Below are positions 43,633-51,928 of a DNA stretch of 64,000 nt, piece by piece. The position numbers and the translations under genes were made by a program. The stretch's first letter is position 1; the number at the start of each line of letters is the position of its first letter. The DNA lies in the NCBI GenBank assembly GCA_902520885.1, contig CABYPW010000001.1, positions 149,498 through 213,497 on the forward strand. Reading direction: 5' to 3'. This DNA is from an uncultured SAR116 cluster alpha proteobacterium. GTDB taxonomy: Bacteria > Pseudomonadota > Alphaproteobacteria > Puniceispirillales > Puniceispirillaceae. The notes under the pieces are model-generated. The model saw only the letters and a list, made by a program, of their open reading frames with translations, made no database searches and had not been told where the DNA came from.

Positions 43633-44514
43633 TTAATCTTTTAATTTAGCCATTTCACCTGTATACCAGTCACCAATTTCAGATGCTGTCATGAAAACTG
43701 CTTCGTCATGTTCCATAACATAATCCAATAAAGCTTCAAGATATTTAATTCTATGTGGTACACCTGTAATGTAAGGGTGCACAGATATCACCATTATTCT
43801 TGCATTGTGTTCAGCTTCCTCATAAAGCCTATCAAATTGTCCCTTCCCTCTATTTAAAAATTCATCTGATTTATGCTGTTGCAGCGCGTATATAGTAATA
43901 TCATTTGTCTCAACCGAATAAGGAACTGTGGTGATGGTGCCAAAAGGAGTTGCTATTTCCTGCGGAAGGTCATCAATTACCCAATCAGCAACATACTCAA
44001 TCCCAGCAGCTCGCAAGAAGTCGAGTGTTTCTTCTGTTTCCGTTAAACCAGGGCTTTCCCAAGAGCGCGGCTGCTCACCAACAAATTCGGCTATTGAGTC
44101 GACAGCACGCTGGATTGTCTCTTTTTGGTAGGTAAGTCTGTGCGTGGGGCCTTGTAAGAAACCGTGACCCATAAATTCCCACCCTGCTTCTTTTGCAAAG
44201 CTTGCCACTCGAGGATATGAATTACAAACATTACCATTAATTGCAACCGTAGCTCGTATATTTCTGTCCGTAAGGGCTTTGAATTGTCGCCAAACGCCTA
44301 CTCGCATTCCATATTCATGCCAGGACCAATTTGGTACATCGGGGAGCAACGGCTGACCCATCGGAGGAGATAGTACCATGCGAGGCATAGGCCCTTCTAT
44401 TCTCCACTCCTCTATGTTAACGCAGACCCAAATTGCCATTCTTTTTCCATTTGGTAATTTTAATTTTGGTCTATCCACAATGGCTTGGTATGGAATTCTA
44501 TCAGAGAGTGCCAT
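43633..44514 (-). CDS. polysaccharide deacetylase-fold protein, PuuE/allantoinase-like
   Basis: A 293-residue NodB-homology protein. The normal TFDDG metal motif is replaced by WVCVNIEEW, as in the metal-poor PuuE-type allantoinases. MGHGFLQGP and SWESPGLTETEETLDFLRAAGIEYVAD are typical of that branch. It may therefore open a cyclic amide or similar bond rather than deacetylate a polysaccharide. No other purine-degradation genes are nearby. It is transcribed alone leftward. Confidence 0.83.
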   Translation of the reverse strand: MALSDRIPYQAIVDRPKLKLPNGKRMAIWVCVNIEEWRIEGPMPRMVLSPPMGQPLLPDVPNWSWHEYGMRVGVWRQFKALTDRNIRATVAINGNVCNSYPRVASFAKEAGWEFMGHGFLQGPTHRLTYQKETIQRAVDSIAEFVGEQPRSWESPGLTETEETLDFLRAAGIEYVADWVIDDLPQEIATPFGTITTVPYSVETNDITIYALQQHKSDEFLNRGKGQFDRLYEEAEHNARIMVISVHPYITGVPHRIKYLEALLDYVMEHDEAVFMTASEIGDWYTGEMAKLKD

Positions 44515-44645
44515 AATATATCCTTACTATTTTAAACTTTAAGCACACTTATTATGTTACGCATTTCTAGCATCAAATAAATAGATTTTTGAGTTATTTT
44601 TATAAAATTGATTGATTTCAATGCTATCTTAATCATTAAAAATTA

Positions 44646-45581
44646 CTAATATTGACGAACAGGATCAACAAGATTTTCTGGAGTGCGACCAGAGGTTATT
44701 GCATGAATTGCCTCAATAACTTGTTCTACTGCAGTTTCTGGATTCGTTTGTGCTGCTACATGAGGCCAAATTGATATTTTTTTCTCCTCCCAAAATGGAT
44801 GGGATACGGGCAAAGGCTCTTCACAAAAAACATCAAGCGCAGCTCCGGATAAATGTCCAATACGCACTGCATCCAGCAGGGCTATCTCATCCACTTGCTC
44901 ACCTCTCCCCGCGTTTATAAAATATGCACCCTTAGGCATTTTCATAAATGCCTCTCGAGTAAATAATTTCTCTGTATTTAAAGTTAGGGGTAATAAACAA
45001 ATATGAATGAGATTATTCGAGAGTAAATTATGAAAACCTTCTGTACCAATTTCCTGTTTGAACAAAAGTTGAGGTTTTCTCTTCTGAGCCCAACCAGTTA
45101 CTTCAAAATCAAAATTTCCTAATTTATTGGCAACAACTGAACCAATTGCTCCTATGCCATAAACAGCTGTTTTTATTGCGTAAGTACTACGTTGAGGCAA
45201 TTTATTAAATTCGCGTTTTTCTCTATTCTGACGATAAAATGGCCCATCCCTTAAAAAATCAAGAAGAACTGCTATTACCCACTGGCTCAGAGCATGAGAC
45301 ATATTAGTATCTACTAATCTAACAATTGGAATGGATAAGGGGATGAACCGATCTTTCCACAAGTGATCTACACCCTGACCTAGTGAGCAGATTAATTTTA
45401 ATTTTTTTAATTCTGCTAATCTTCCCTCTGGGGGATTCCAAACAAGAGCTATTTCTGCTTTATCTGCTTCCTTTTCGATCAGTGATACAAAGGAAAGCTT
45501 TTTGTTGAGTTTTCTAGCCCAATATTTCCATTCAACTAGACTGGAGTTATTCACGCCGTCATGGAAAGCAATTAATGTCAT
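44646..45581 (-). CDS. ghrA: D-2-hydroxyacid dehydrogenase, glyoxylate/hydroxypyruvate reductase A-like
   Basis: A 311-residue reductase. Seen: VYGIGAIGSVVANKL cofactor motif, INAGRGEQVDE containing the substrate-binding arginine, DVFCEEPLP with the catalytic glutamate region, and ISIWPHVAAQTNPETA with the catalytic histidine. The WPHVAAQT ending is characteristic of the GhrA branch that reduces glyoxylate and hydroxypyruvate. It follows the HisN-like gene by 25 bp on the same strand. Confidence 0.83.
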   Translation of the reverse strand: MTLIAFHDGVNNSSLVEWKYWARKLNKKLSFVSLIEKEADKAEIALVWNPPEGRLAELKKLKLICSLGQGVDHLWKDRFIPLSIPIVRLVDTNMSHALSQWVIAVLLDFLRDGPFYRQNREKREFNKLPQRSTYAIKTAVYGIGAIGSVVANKLGNFDFEVTGWAQKRKPQLLFKQEIGTEGFHNLLSNNLIHICLLPLTLNTEKLFTREAFMKMPKGAYFINAGRGEQVDEIALLDAVRIGHLSGAALDVFCEEPLPVSHPFWEEKKISIWPHVAAQTNPETAVEQVIEAIHAITSGRTPENLVDPVRQY

Positions 45582-45606
45582 TACCCAACATTCCTATACT
45601 TTTTAG

Positions 45607-46287
45607 CTACAATAATGAAAGCGCGCTCGCATGAAGTTTAGGGGTGGAAGCCGCTAGTATCTCTCCTGCATTCTGGATTTTAATCGGCTGACCGGACCAG
45701 TCGGTCACTATAGCGCCTGAAGCAAGGAGGATTGGTACTAACGCCATCATATCATACGGAGATAATTTATGCTCCATAACTATGTCTAAATGGCCAGAAG
45801 CAAGTAACGCATAGTTATGACAGTCACCTCCAAAATAAGTATCTTTACAATTTTCTGAAATTTTCTGAAATTTTAGGAAGCCTTCTTCAGAAAAGGCATT
45901 TGGAGAGGATGTGGCAATAAGCGCATCTGATAAATTAATTTTTTTTGATGCGGAAATAAATTTTCCATTCATCTTCACAGAGGATAAATTTTGAACCTCA
46001 TCAAAAAAACCAATGTAAAGCTCATCCAAACAAGGCATATCGATTGACCCTATTATAGGTTTTTCATTGCTGCATAAAGCGATAAGCGTTCCAAATATAG
46101 GTTTTCCCGCTATAAATGCTCTAGTTCCGTCTATTGGGTCGATACACCAACCTATTTTTTTATCTAGACTTCCTCCATACTCCTCACCAAAGATAGGATG
46201 AGATGGGAATTCTAAATTTAATTGTTCTCTTATTTTTTCTTCAATTAGCTTATCAGCAATTGTAACTGGCGAATTATCAGTTTTCAT
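45607..46287 (-). CDS. inositol monophosphatase family phosphatase, HisN-like
   Basis: Mg-dependent phosphatase of the IMPase/histidinol-phosphatase family. Metal motifs are EEYGG, CIDPIDGTRAFIAGKP and, late, YDMMALVPILLASGA. The first ATG (46287) yields only 226 residues, beginning at KTDNSPVTIAD and missing about 40 family residues. The same frame stays open upstream to 46410 and there encodes a convincing N-terminal helix region, so the coding sequence very probably extends there (next entry). Either histidinol phosphate or another small phosphate ester is the substrate. GhrA follows on the same strand. Confidence 0.85.
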   Translation of the reverse strand: MKTDNSPVTIADKLIEEKIREQLNLEFPSHPIFGEEYGGSLDKKIGWCIDPIDGTRAFIAGKPIFGTLIALCSNEKPIIGSIDMPCLDELYIGFFDEVQNLSSVKMNGKFISASKKINLSDALIATSSPNAFSEEGFLKFQKISENCKDTYFGGDCHNYALLASGHLDIVMEHKLSPYDMMALVPILLASGAIVTDWSGQPIKIQNAGEILAASTPKLHASALSLL

Positions 46288-46410
46288 ATCAACTTTATTG
46301 ATATTACGAAAGTATTTGATAGCTATTGGTCTTGTTAAAGCAGATACTCCTTCTAAGAAGCAAGCTAACTTTTCTATGTTTAAATCTAGCTGTTCAAGTG
46401 GGTGTTTAAT
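46288..46410 (-). other. in-frame N-terminal extension of the HisN-like gene without ATG/GTG/TTG
   Basis: Reading leftward from 46410 the frame gives 41 codons, including LACFLEGVSALTRPIAIKYF, that look like the normal IMPase N-terminus. There is no ATG, GTG or TTG in this stretch. The frame begins at ATT (46408-46410) directly after an in-frame TAA (46411-46413), which itself is preceded five codons earlier by an in-frame ATG. Options are an ATT start, a nonsense mutation at codon 6, or a sequence error. Confidence 0.6.
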
Positions 46411-46464
46411 TTATTTTTTCCACTTCATATTTTCAATATTCAACTAAACTCGGAGTTTCTGCAA

Positions 46465-47031
46465 TTATTTTTCCGCATCTATTTGCTCTTGAGACGGTAA
46501 TGCGACGGGTGAAGCAGAGAGACTTCTTAAATATGCTATCATATTAGCCCTATCAGATGGTTTCTTCAAACCTGCAAAATTCATTTTTGTTCCTTTTATG
46601 TAAGCCTTTGGCTTGTACAAAAAAGCGTTTAATGATTCATAATCCCATTGGCCTCCCATACCAACCAAAGCATCAGAGTACTGAAAACCGTCCTTCTCAC
46701 CTTTGCCTGCATCTACAATATTCCATAACATCGGCCCCGTTTTATTCTTTCCATCCTCGCTAAATTCGTGACAAGCTGTACATTTTTTTGCTAACTTCAT
46801 TCCTGCTTGAATATCTGCTGAGGAAAGTAGAGCTAAAATCGGCTCTGGACCCTGGTCAGTAGGTGCTGCACTTTTACCCTCGGTCGACACTTGTTTTACC
46901 TCTATAGGATAAGCATTTTCAGCTAGCTCTTCATATGGAACTAATATTTCAGCAATTTTTCCGCCACCCATTGCCAAAAGGCCTGCTAGCAAAAATGCCG
47001 CCAGAATTTTATTTGTCTTTAGATTATCCAT
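46465..47031 (-). CDS. membrane-anchored cytochrome c, CycM/c552-like
   Basis: A 188-residue class I cytochrome c. An uncleaved N-terminal anchor (about 9-30) precedes a low-complexity linker, the haem site CTACH (C84, C87, H88) and the distal methionine in GTKMNF (M150). It is known in alphaproteobacteria as an electron carrier between the bc1 complex and terminal oxidases. It diverges from kdsB with pheA beyond, the conserved alphaproteobacterial order. Confidence 0.9.
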   Translation of the reverse strand: MDNLKTNKILAAFLLAGLLAMGGGKIAEILVPYEELAENAYPIEVKQVSTEGKSAAPTDQGPEPILALLSSADIQAGMKLAKKCTACHEFSEDGKNKTGPMLWNIVDAGKGEKDGFQYSDALVGMGGQWDYESLNAFLYKPKAYIKGTKMNFAGLKKPSDRANMIAYLRSLSASPVALPSQEQIDAEK

Positions 47032-47168
47032 GCGAAACCCCCAATATCACAGTTATATCTATTTAACACCCTAGAGCCCTCTTGAAAATAAACACCAATT
47101 TTGTTTTATATTTTACACTTTGTGATACCCTAAACTATCATCTCTCTCAAGCCCTAGAGAGTTGACAA

Positions 47169-47204
47169 ATGCTGAATTCTTTTGCTGGATACACCGAATT
47201 ATGA
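47169..47204 (+). CDS. possible 11-residue leader ORF upstream of kdsB
   Basis: ATG at 47169, preceded by AGAGAG at seven bases, encodes MLNSFAGYTEL and stops with TGA that overlaps the ATG at 47201 (ATGA). This could couple translation into kdsB. It is very short and could be chance. Confidence 0.3.
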   Translation: MLNSFAGYTEL

Positions 47205-47974
47205 AAAAAAACGATATGCCTAATAAAAATAACTTCATTACTGTTATTCCCGCTCGAATGAATTCTATCCGTTTGCCTAATAAGCCTATGAAAATTATTG
47301 CAGGCGAGCCAATGGTTATTCATGTCTGGAAACGGGCTGTGGCCGCCAATTTAGGACCCGTGTTGGTTGCGTGTGATGATGATAGTATCCTTAAAGCTAT
47401 CCATAAAGAAGGAGGAACCGCCTTATTAACTGATAGTAATCTGCCATCTGGCTCAGATAGAATTTTTGCAGCTTTATGCGAATTCGACCCAGATGAGACA
47501 TATCGACGCATAATAAATTTACAGGGTGACCTCCCAGATATTCCAATAAACTATCTTACACTGTTAGCAAATATGCTGTGTCAAGATAAGTTTGATTTAT
47601 GCACATTGGTAGCGCCATGCAAAAAAGATGAAATTAATGCACCGCAGGTGGTGAAAGCTGTAATGAGTTGGAAGTCCGAATATTCTAATTTAGACTATCC
47701 AATAGGCAGGGCACATTATTTTAGTAGGGCACCAGTTCCATTTGGTAGTGATATATTTTGGCATCACATCGGGGTATATGGATGGAAACGAGCTGCACTA
47801 AAAAAATTTGTTGAAAGTCCTCCATCTGACTTAGAACAGACTGAAAAGTTAGAACAGCTCCGCGCTCTTGAGCTAGGTATGACCATAGGAGCTGCGAGAG
47901 TCCATAAACCTGCTGCTGGAATTGATACCCCGCAAGATTTGATAGACATTAGAAAAAAATTAGTGGCCATTTAA
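47201..47974 (+). CDS. kdsB: 3-deoxy-manno-octulosonate cytidylyltransferase (CMP-KDO synthetase)
   Basis: Activates KDO with CTP for lipopolysaccharide inner-core synthesis. Seen: ITVIPARMNSIRLPNKPM with the nucleotide-binding SxRLPxKP pattern, VACDD, NLQGDLPDIP (magnesium aspartate) and the C-terminal GIDTPQDL. The frame is open back to a TTG at 47162. ATG 47201 is preferred, with ATG 47216 also possible; both give a few extra residues before the first strand. It lies 12 bp before pheA. Confidence 0.93.
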   Translation: MKKNDMPNKNNFITVIPARMNSIRLPNKPMKIIAGEPMVIHVWKRAVAANLGPVLVACDDDSILKAIHKEGGTALLTDSNLPSGSDRIFAALCEFDPDETYRRIINLQGDLPDIPINYLTLLANMLCQDKFDLCTLVAPCKKDEINAPQVVKAVMSWKSEYSNLDYPIGRAHYFSRAPVPFGSDIFWHHIGVYGWKRAALKKFVESPPSDLEQTEKLEQLRALELGMTIGAARVHKPAAGIDTPQDLIDIRKKLVAI

Positions 47975-47986
47975 AAAGAGGTAATA

Positions 47987-48841
47987 ATGAGTAATTTACA
48001 GAAGATAGCATTTCAGGGTGTTCCAGGTGCATACTCTCATCTTTCCTGCAAGGCATTTTGCCCTGACTGGGAGGCTATAGCTTATGATAGTTTTTCTGGA
48101 ATGTTAAGAGCTGTACAAAGTGGTGAATGCTCCTACGCTATGGTACCAGTTGAGAACTCAACGGCTGGCCGAGTTGCTGATATTCACCATATGCTACCCG
48201 AATCTGGATTACATATCATTGCAGAACATTTCCAACCTGTAAAACACCATTTACTTGGTATCAAAGGGACTAAAATATCTAATATTAAAGAAGTGCATAG
48301 CCACGAACAGGGTCTTGCACAATGCAGAAAAACGCTTGAAAGACTTGGCATAGAGCCCGTTATTCATTCAGACACAGCGGGTGCAGCGCGTGATGTTTCA
48401 AGTTGGGATGAACCATCTAAAGCTGCGATAGCTTCTAAATTAGCAGCCGATATTTATGGCTTAGAGATATTAATGGACGAAATTACAGATATGGCTCTTA
48501 ATACAACTAGGTTTCTAATTATGCAAAAACATATAAAGATTCCTGATACCACGTTTGATAACACACATTGTACATTTGTTTTTTCTCTTCGATCCGTGCC
48601 AGCGGCGCTCTATAAAGCACTAGGGGGATTTGCAACTAACGGAATAAATTTAACAAAAATTGAATCCTATATGTATGGTAATCAAATGCAAGCTGTTCAG
48701 TTTTATGTGGATTGTGAAGGACATATAGAGCAAGAGAATATGCAACTTGCCTTAGAGGAGTTAAAATTTTACTGCCTACCTGATGCAGTTCGTGTTCTTG
48801 GCTGTTATCCTTCAAGCCCATACCGGCAAACTATCAAATAA
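47987..48841 (+). CDS. pheA: prephenate dehydratase
   Basis: Monofunctional enzyme of phenylalanine synthesis, 284 residues. The N-terminal catalytic part opens with IAFQGVPGAYSH, contains PVENSTAGRV and ends with the NTTRF catalytic motif. A regulatory ACT domain follows (from about 195) with ALGGFATNGINLTKIES, the phenylalanine-binding GxxxN-ESRP-type region in which ESYM stands for ESRP. No chorismate mutase domain is present, as usual in alphaproteobacteria. Likely co-transcribed with kdsB. Confidence 0.95.
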   Translation: MSNLQKIAFQGVPGAYSHLSCKAFCPDWEAIAYDSFSGMLRAVQSGECSYAMVPVENSTAGRVADIHHMLPESGLHIIAEHFQPVKHHLLGIKGTKISNIKEVHSHEQGLAQCRKTLERLGIEPVIHSDTAGAARDVSSWDEPSKAAIASKLAADIYGLEILMDEITDMALNTTRFLIMQKHIKIPDTTFDNTHCTFVFSLRSVPAALYKALGGFATNGINLTKIESYMYGNQMQAVQFYVDCEGHIEQENMQLALEELKFYCLPDAVRVLGCYPSSPYRQTIK

Positions 48842-48871
48842 GAAATAATTATCCTCTAACTCTAAAAAAGC

Positions 48872-48900
48872 TTGTTTGTTGTAATGCTATGTTCCATATT
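48872..48900 (+). promoter_or_regulatory. probable promoter of the SRP RNA gene
   Basis: TTGTTT at 48872-48877 and CATATT at 48895-48900, 17 bp apart, with the predicted RNA 5' end seven bases later. The spacing is ideal for a sigma-70 type promoter. Confidence 0.6.
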
Positions 48901-48906
48901 CTGCTA

Positions 48907-48999
48907 TGAAAGGTTGAATGGACGGTTTGCTCTGCACAACAGGTCAGGTCCGAAAGGAAGCAGCCAGCGTAGTTTGTAATTGGGTTGTTCAACCTTTCG
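48907..48999 (+). ncRNA. ffs: signal recognition particle 4.5S RNA
   Basis: The diagnostic apical sequence CAGGTCCGAAAGGAAGCAGC is present with a GAAA tetraloop (GGAA is more common). The ends form a perfect 11-bp closing stem, 48908-48918 with 48988-48998. The roughly 92-nt RNA binds Ffh and directs membrane proteins to the translocon. Its place just before dnaX-ybaB-recR is conserved in alphaproteobacteria. The rest of the 305-bp pheA-dnaX gap shows nothing else. Confidence 0.95.
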
Positions 49000-49146
49000 C
49001 TTTACCTATAGCTACATACGTTGAAATACTCTTTACTAAGTTGGATTCAACATTAAATAATTGAAGATTTCCGAGAGGATAGTATTTAAGTAAGAAAGAT
49101 TATTTTCAATAAATCATAGAGTTAGCATTGTTAAGAGTAAACATTC

Positions 49147-50976
49147 ATGGAACAAAGAAACTCTTCCACATACAGGGTTTTAGCAAGAAAATATCGCCCA
49201 GATAATTTCGATTCGTTAATAGGTCAAGAAGCGTTAGTTCAAACACTTACTAACGCTATAGAATTAAATAGGCTAGCACACGCCTTTATTTTAACTGGGG
49301 TTCGTGGAGTTGGTAAAACAACTACGGCAAGAATATTAGCAAAAGGTCTTAATTGTATCGGACCTGACAGCACTGGAAAGCCAAACATAAACCCTTGTAA
49401 TCAATGCGAACAATGCAAAGCGATTCAAATGGGCAACCATATAGACGTCCTAGAAATGGATGCTGCATCAAATACCGGGGTAGACGATATTCGTGAAATC
49501 ATTGACAGTAGTGTCTACCGTCCTGTCTCTGCGAGATACAAAATCTATATAATAGACGAAGTGCATATGCTGTCAAAAAATGCATTTAACGCCTTGTTGA
49601 AAACATTAGAAGAACCGCCAGATACAGTTAAGTTTATCTTTGCCACTACTGAAATTCGTAGGGTCCCTATAACAATTTTATCACGTTGTCAGAGATTTGA
49701 CCTAAGGCGCGTACCTATGGATTTACTAATTACACACCTATCAAATATCGCTACTGCTGAAAATATAAAAACAGAGCCAGAAGCCATCCGCCTTATAGCA
49801 TATGCTGCTGAAGGGTCTGTGCGTGACTGTTTATCCCTACTCGACCAGGCCAGTGCGCTTGGAGCAAACCAAATCACTTCATCTGTAATTGAAAATATGC
49901 TTGGCCACGCCAATTCAAATGCTTTGTTGGATTTACTGCAAAATTGCCTTGAAGGAGATATTCAAATAGCACTATCATCCTTAAAAAAGGCTATTGATAA
50001 CGGCGCTGAACCGGAACAAATTATATCTGACTTGATGGATTTTACTCACCAGGCTTCACTTATTGCAAGCAACTCTGATTTACCGGATATCAGTGACTCC
50101 GCACGTGACAAACTTTCACTTCTTGCAAAATTAGGCATCCCACAACTGGCAAGATGTTGGCAAATATTACTTAAGGGTTATCAGGAAATTAAATTTGCTC
50201 CTAGACCAGAAGCATCAGCAGAAATGTTGATTATCAGACTGGCTCACACATCTCCAATGCCTACCCCCTCTGAAATTTTAGAAAAACTCCCCAAAGCGTC
50301 CACAAAAACAGTGGGAGAACCAGACAAAAATGGCGGACTTCTTTCTTCTTTGAAGGATGATGAAAAAACAGTTAACCAATCAAATAATTCTAATGCGTCA
50401 ACTCAAGAGGAATACAATATTAAAAAGATTGTTAGCGAACAAAGCCTATCTGGAAAAACAGGCGCCGAAAACGACCATTTTGTTAAACCTCTGAATAAAG
50501 AAAACACTCCACCATTAGGAAATCTGCGCGATATTGCAGAATATTGTGAAAAAAAAGGGGCTCTTATTCTTGCCGCTGATATCCGTAATTACGTTGAATT
50601 GGTTAATTTCAATAATACAAGCCTAGAAATTCAATTAGAAGAGGGAGCATCGGAAGACCTACCTGGTAAAATTATGCAATTTTTAAACGCTAATACGGAT
50701 CAAAATTGGCAGATTTCTATCAGTGATAAACCTGCCAGCCCCACCCTTCAAGAGGAAGATAAACAAGTAAAGAAAAAACAGTTGTATTTAGCATCTAAAC
50801 ATCCTGTTGCACAAGAGGTGTCAAAAGCATTTCCAGGAGCAAGGGTTATAGATGTTGTTGAACCCACGCAATCAGAAAGTCTTTCTTCATCATCATCTAT
50901 AGAAACGTCAAGTTTTATTGCTAATTTGGAACAGTCTGGTTTACAAAAACCTAGAAACAGACAGGAGGAAATGTAA
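49147..50976 (+). CDS. dnaX: DNA polymerase III subunits gamma/tau
   Basis: Clamp-loader ATPase. Walker A GVRGVGKTT (51-59), a zinc module with C70, C84, C87 and C90, Walker B-type IIDEVH (136-140) and the arginine-finger region SRCQRFDLRR are present. A low-complexity linker (about 370-450) is followed by the C-terminal tau domain that binds the polymerase. Length 609 corresponds to tau. Codons 468-470 form a run of eight A residues followed by GGGG, a possible slippage site that would give a 477-residue gamma-like form. It overlaps nothing and ybaB starts one base after its stop. Confidence 0.96.
   Translation: MEQRNSSTYRVLARKYRPDNFDSLIGQEALVQTLTNAIELNRLAHAFILTGVRGVGKTTTARILAKGLNCIGPDSTGKPNINPCNQCEQCKAIQMGNHIDVLEMDAASNTGVDDIREIIDSSVYRPVSARYKIYIIDEVHMLSKNAFNALLKTLEEPPDTVKFIFATTEIRRVPITILSRCQRFDLRRVPMDLLITHLSNIATAENIKTEPEAIRLIAYAAEGSVRDCLSLLDQASALGANQITSSVIENMLGHANSNALLDLLQNCLEGDIQIALSSLKKAIDNGAEPEQIISDLMDFTHQASLIASNSDLPDISDSARDKLSLLAKLGIPQLARCWQILLKGYQEIKFAPRPEASAEMLIIRLAHTSPMPTPSEILEKLPKASTKTVGEPDKNGGLLSSLKDDEKTVNQSNNSNASTQEEYNIKKIVSEQSLSGKTGAENDHFVKPLNKENTPPLGNLRDIAEYCEKKGALILAADIRNYVELVNFNNTSLEIQLEEGASEDLPGKIMQFLNANTDQNWQISISDKPASPTLQEEDKQVKKKQLYLASKHPVAQEVSKAFPGARVIDVVEPTQSESLSSSSSIETSSFIANLEQSGLQKPRNRQEEM
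50549..50556 (+). other. A8 slippery run in dnaX, candidate frameshift or transcriptional slippage site
   Basis: Eight A residues followed by four G, read as GAA AAA AAA GGG. A minus-one shift, or one extra A in the mRNA, adds seven codons (RGSYSCR) and stops at TGA 50577-50579. That truncates tau at the start of its C-terminal domain. No clear stimulatory stem or internal Shine-Dalgarno was found. Confidence 0.4.
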
Positions 50977-50977
50977 A

Positions 50978-51301
50978 ATGCGCAATCTGGGTGGAATGAT
51001 GAAAAAAGTGCAAGAAATGCAATCTCAGATAGAAAAAATGCAGAATGAAATAGCAAACCGTCATTTCTCAGCCACTTCTGGCGGAGGTGCAGTTTCAGTA
51101 ACAATTACAGGAAAAGGAAGAGTTATTTCAGTCTCCATCACCGAAGATGTTGTAAATCCAAAAGATATAGAAACGTTAGAGGATTTAATACAGCTAGCAT
51201 TAAATAACGCTAAGGATGAAGCAGACAAGGTTTTAACCTCAGAAATGAGTAAGCTGACTGGGGGGCTCCCCTTACCACCTGGTATGAAATTCCCATTTTA
51301 A
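50978..51301 (+). CDS. YbaB/EbfC family nucleoid-associated protein
   Basis: A 107-residue DNA-binding protein with an N-terminal helix MRNLGGMMKKVQEMQSQIEK and the SGGGAVSVTITGKG strand region. The start ATG 50978 has AGGAGG nine bases upstream, although the frame is open further back inside dnaX. The dnaX-ybaB-recR order is highly conserved. Confidence 0.95.
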   Translation: MRNLGGMMKKVQEMQSQIEKMQNEIANRHFSATSGGGAVSVTITGKGRVISVSITEDVVNPKDIETLEDLIQLALNNAKDEADKVLTSEMSKLTGGLPLPPGMKFPF

Positions 51302-51302
51302 T

Positions 51303-51911
51303 ATGGTGGAAGATAACCTAAAGAATCTTATTAAAAGGCTTAGTAAGTTGCCAGGACTCGGGCCTCGCTCTGCCCAGAGAGCTGCCCTCTTTCTTATTAA
51401 AAATAAAGAAAAGGACATGCTCCCACTTTCGAGGGCCCTATATGACGTCGCTCACTATTATAAGCCCTGCGTACAGTGCAACAATCTAACTGAATCCGAT
51501 AAATGTTCAATTTGTGACGACCCACGAAGACACGAAAACCGTTTATGCGTTGTAGAGGATATATCTGATTTATGGGCAATGGAAAGGTCAGGTGTTTTTC
51601 AAGGAAAATATTTTGTTTTGGGAGGCAATTTGAATATTATGGATGGACGAGGTCCAAGTGAGCTAGGAATTGACAAATTGGTTAAATACGTAAGTTTGAT
51701 GTGTGATACACATACTAGTAATGAAATAATTCTTGCAACTTCTGCAACTGTGGAGGGCCAAACAACCGCCCACTATATTGCTGAGAGACTTCAGGAATTT
51801 TCTATTATTATTTCAAGACTTGCCCATGGCGTGCCAGTAGGTGGTGAGCTAAATTACCTAGATGATGGTACTCTTGCACTAGCAATGAAAGCTAGAACAC
51901 CTGTTGGTTAA
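51303..51911 (+). CDS. recR: recombination protein RecR
   Basis: A 202-residue subunit of the RecFOR pathway that helps RecA load on gapped DNA. Seen: the helix-hairpin-helix LPGLGPRSAQRAA (about 16-28), the four-cysteine zinc motif CVQCNNLTESDKCSIC, the Toprim domain beginning at LCVVED and the C-terminal ARGVPVGGELNYLDDGTL-type Walker-like segment. Starts one base after ybaB. Confidence 0.96.
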   Translation: MVEDNLKNLIKRLSKLPGLGPRSAQRAALFLIKNKEKDMLPLSRALYDVAHYYKPCVQCNNLTESDKCSICDDPRRHENRLCVVEDISDLWAMERSGVFQGKYFVLGGNLNIMDGRGPSELGIDKLVKYVSLMCDTHTSNEIILATSATVEGQTTAHYIAERLQEFSIIISRLAHGVPVGGELNYLDDGTLALAMKARTPVG

Positions 51912-51928
51912 TTAACAAGCTTGAGATA

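Noticed and set aside
51905..51925. GTTAATTAAC palindrome between recR and rmuC
   Set aside because: Weak AT-only stem without a T-run; not a convincing bidirectional terminator.
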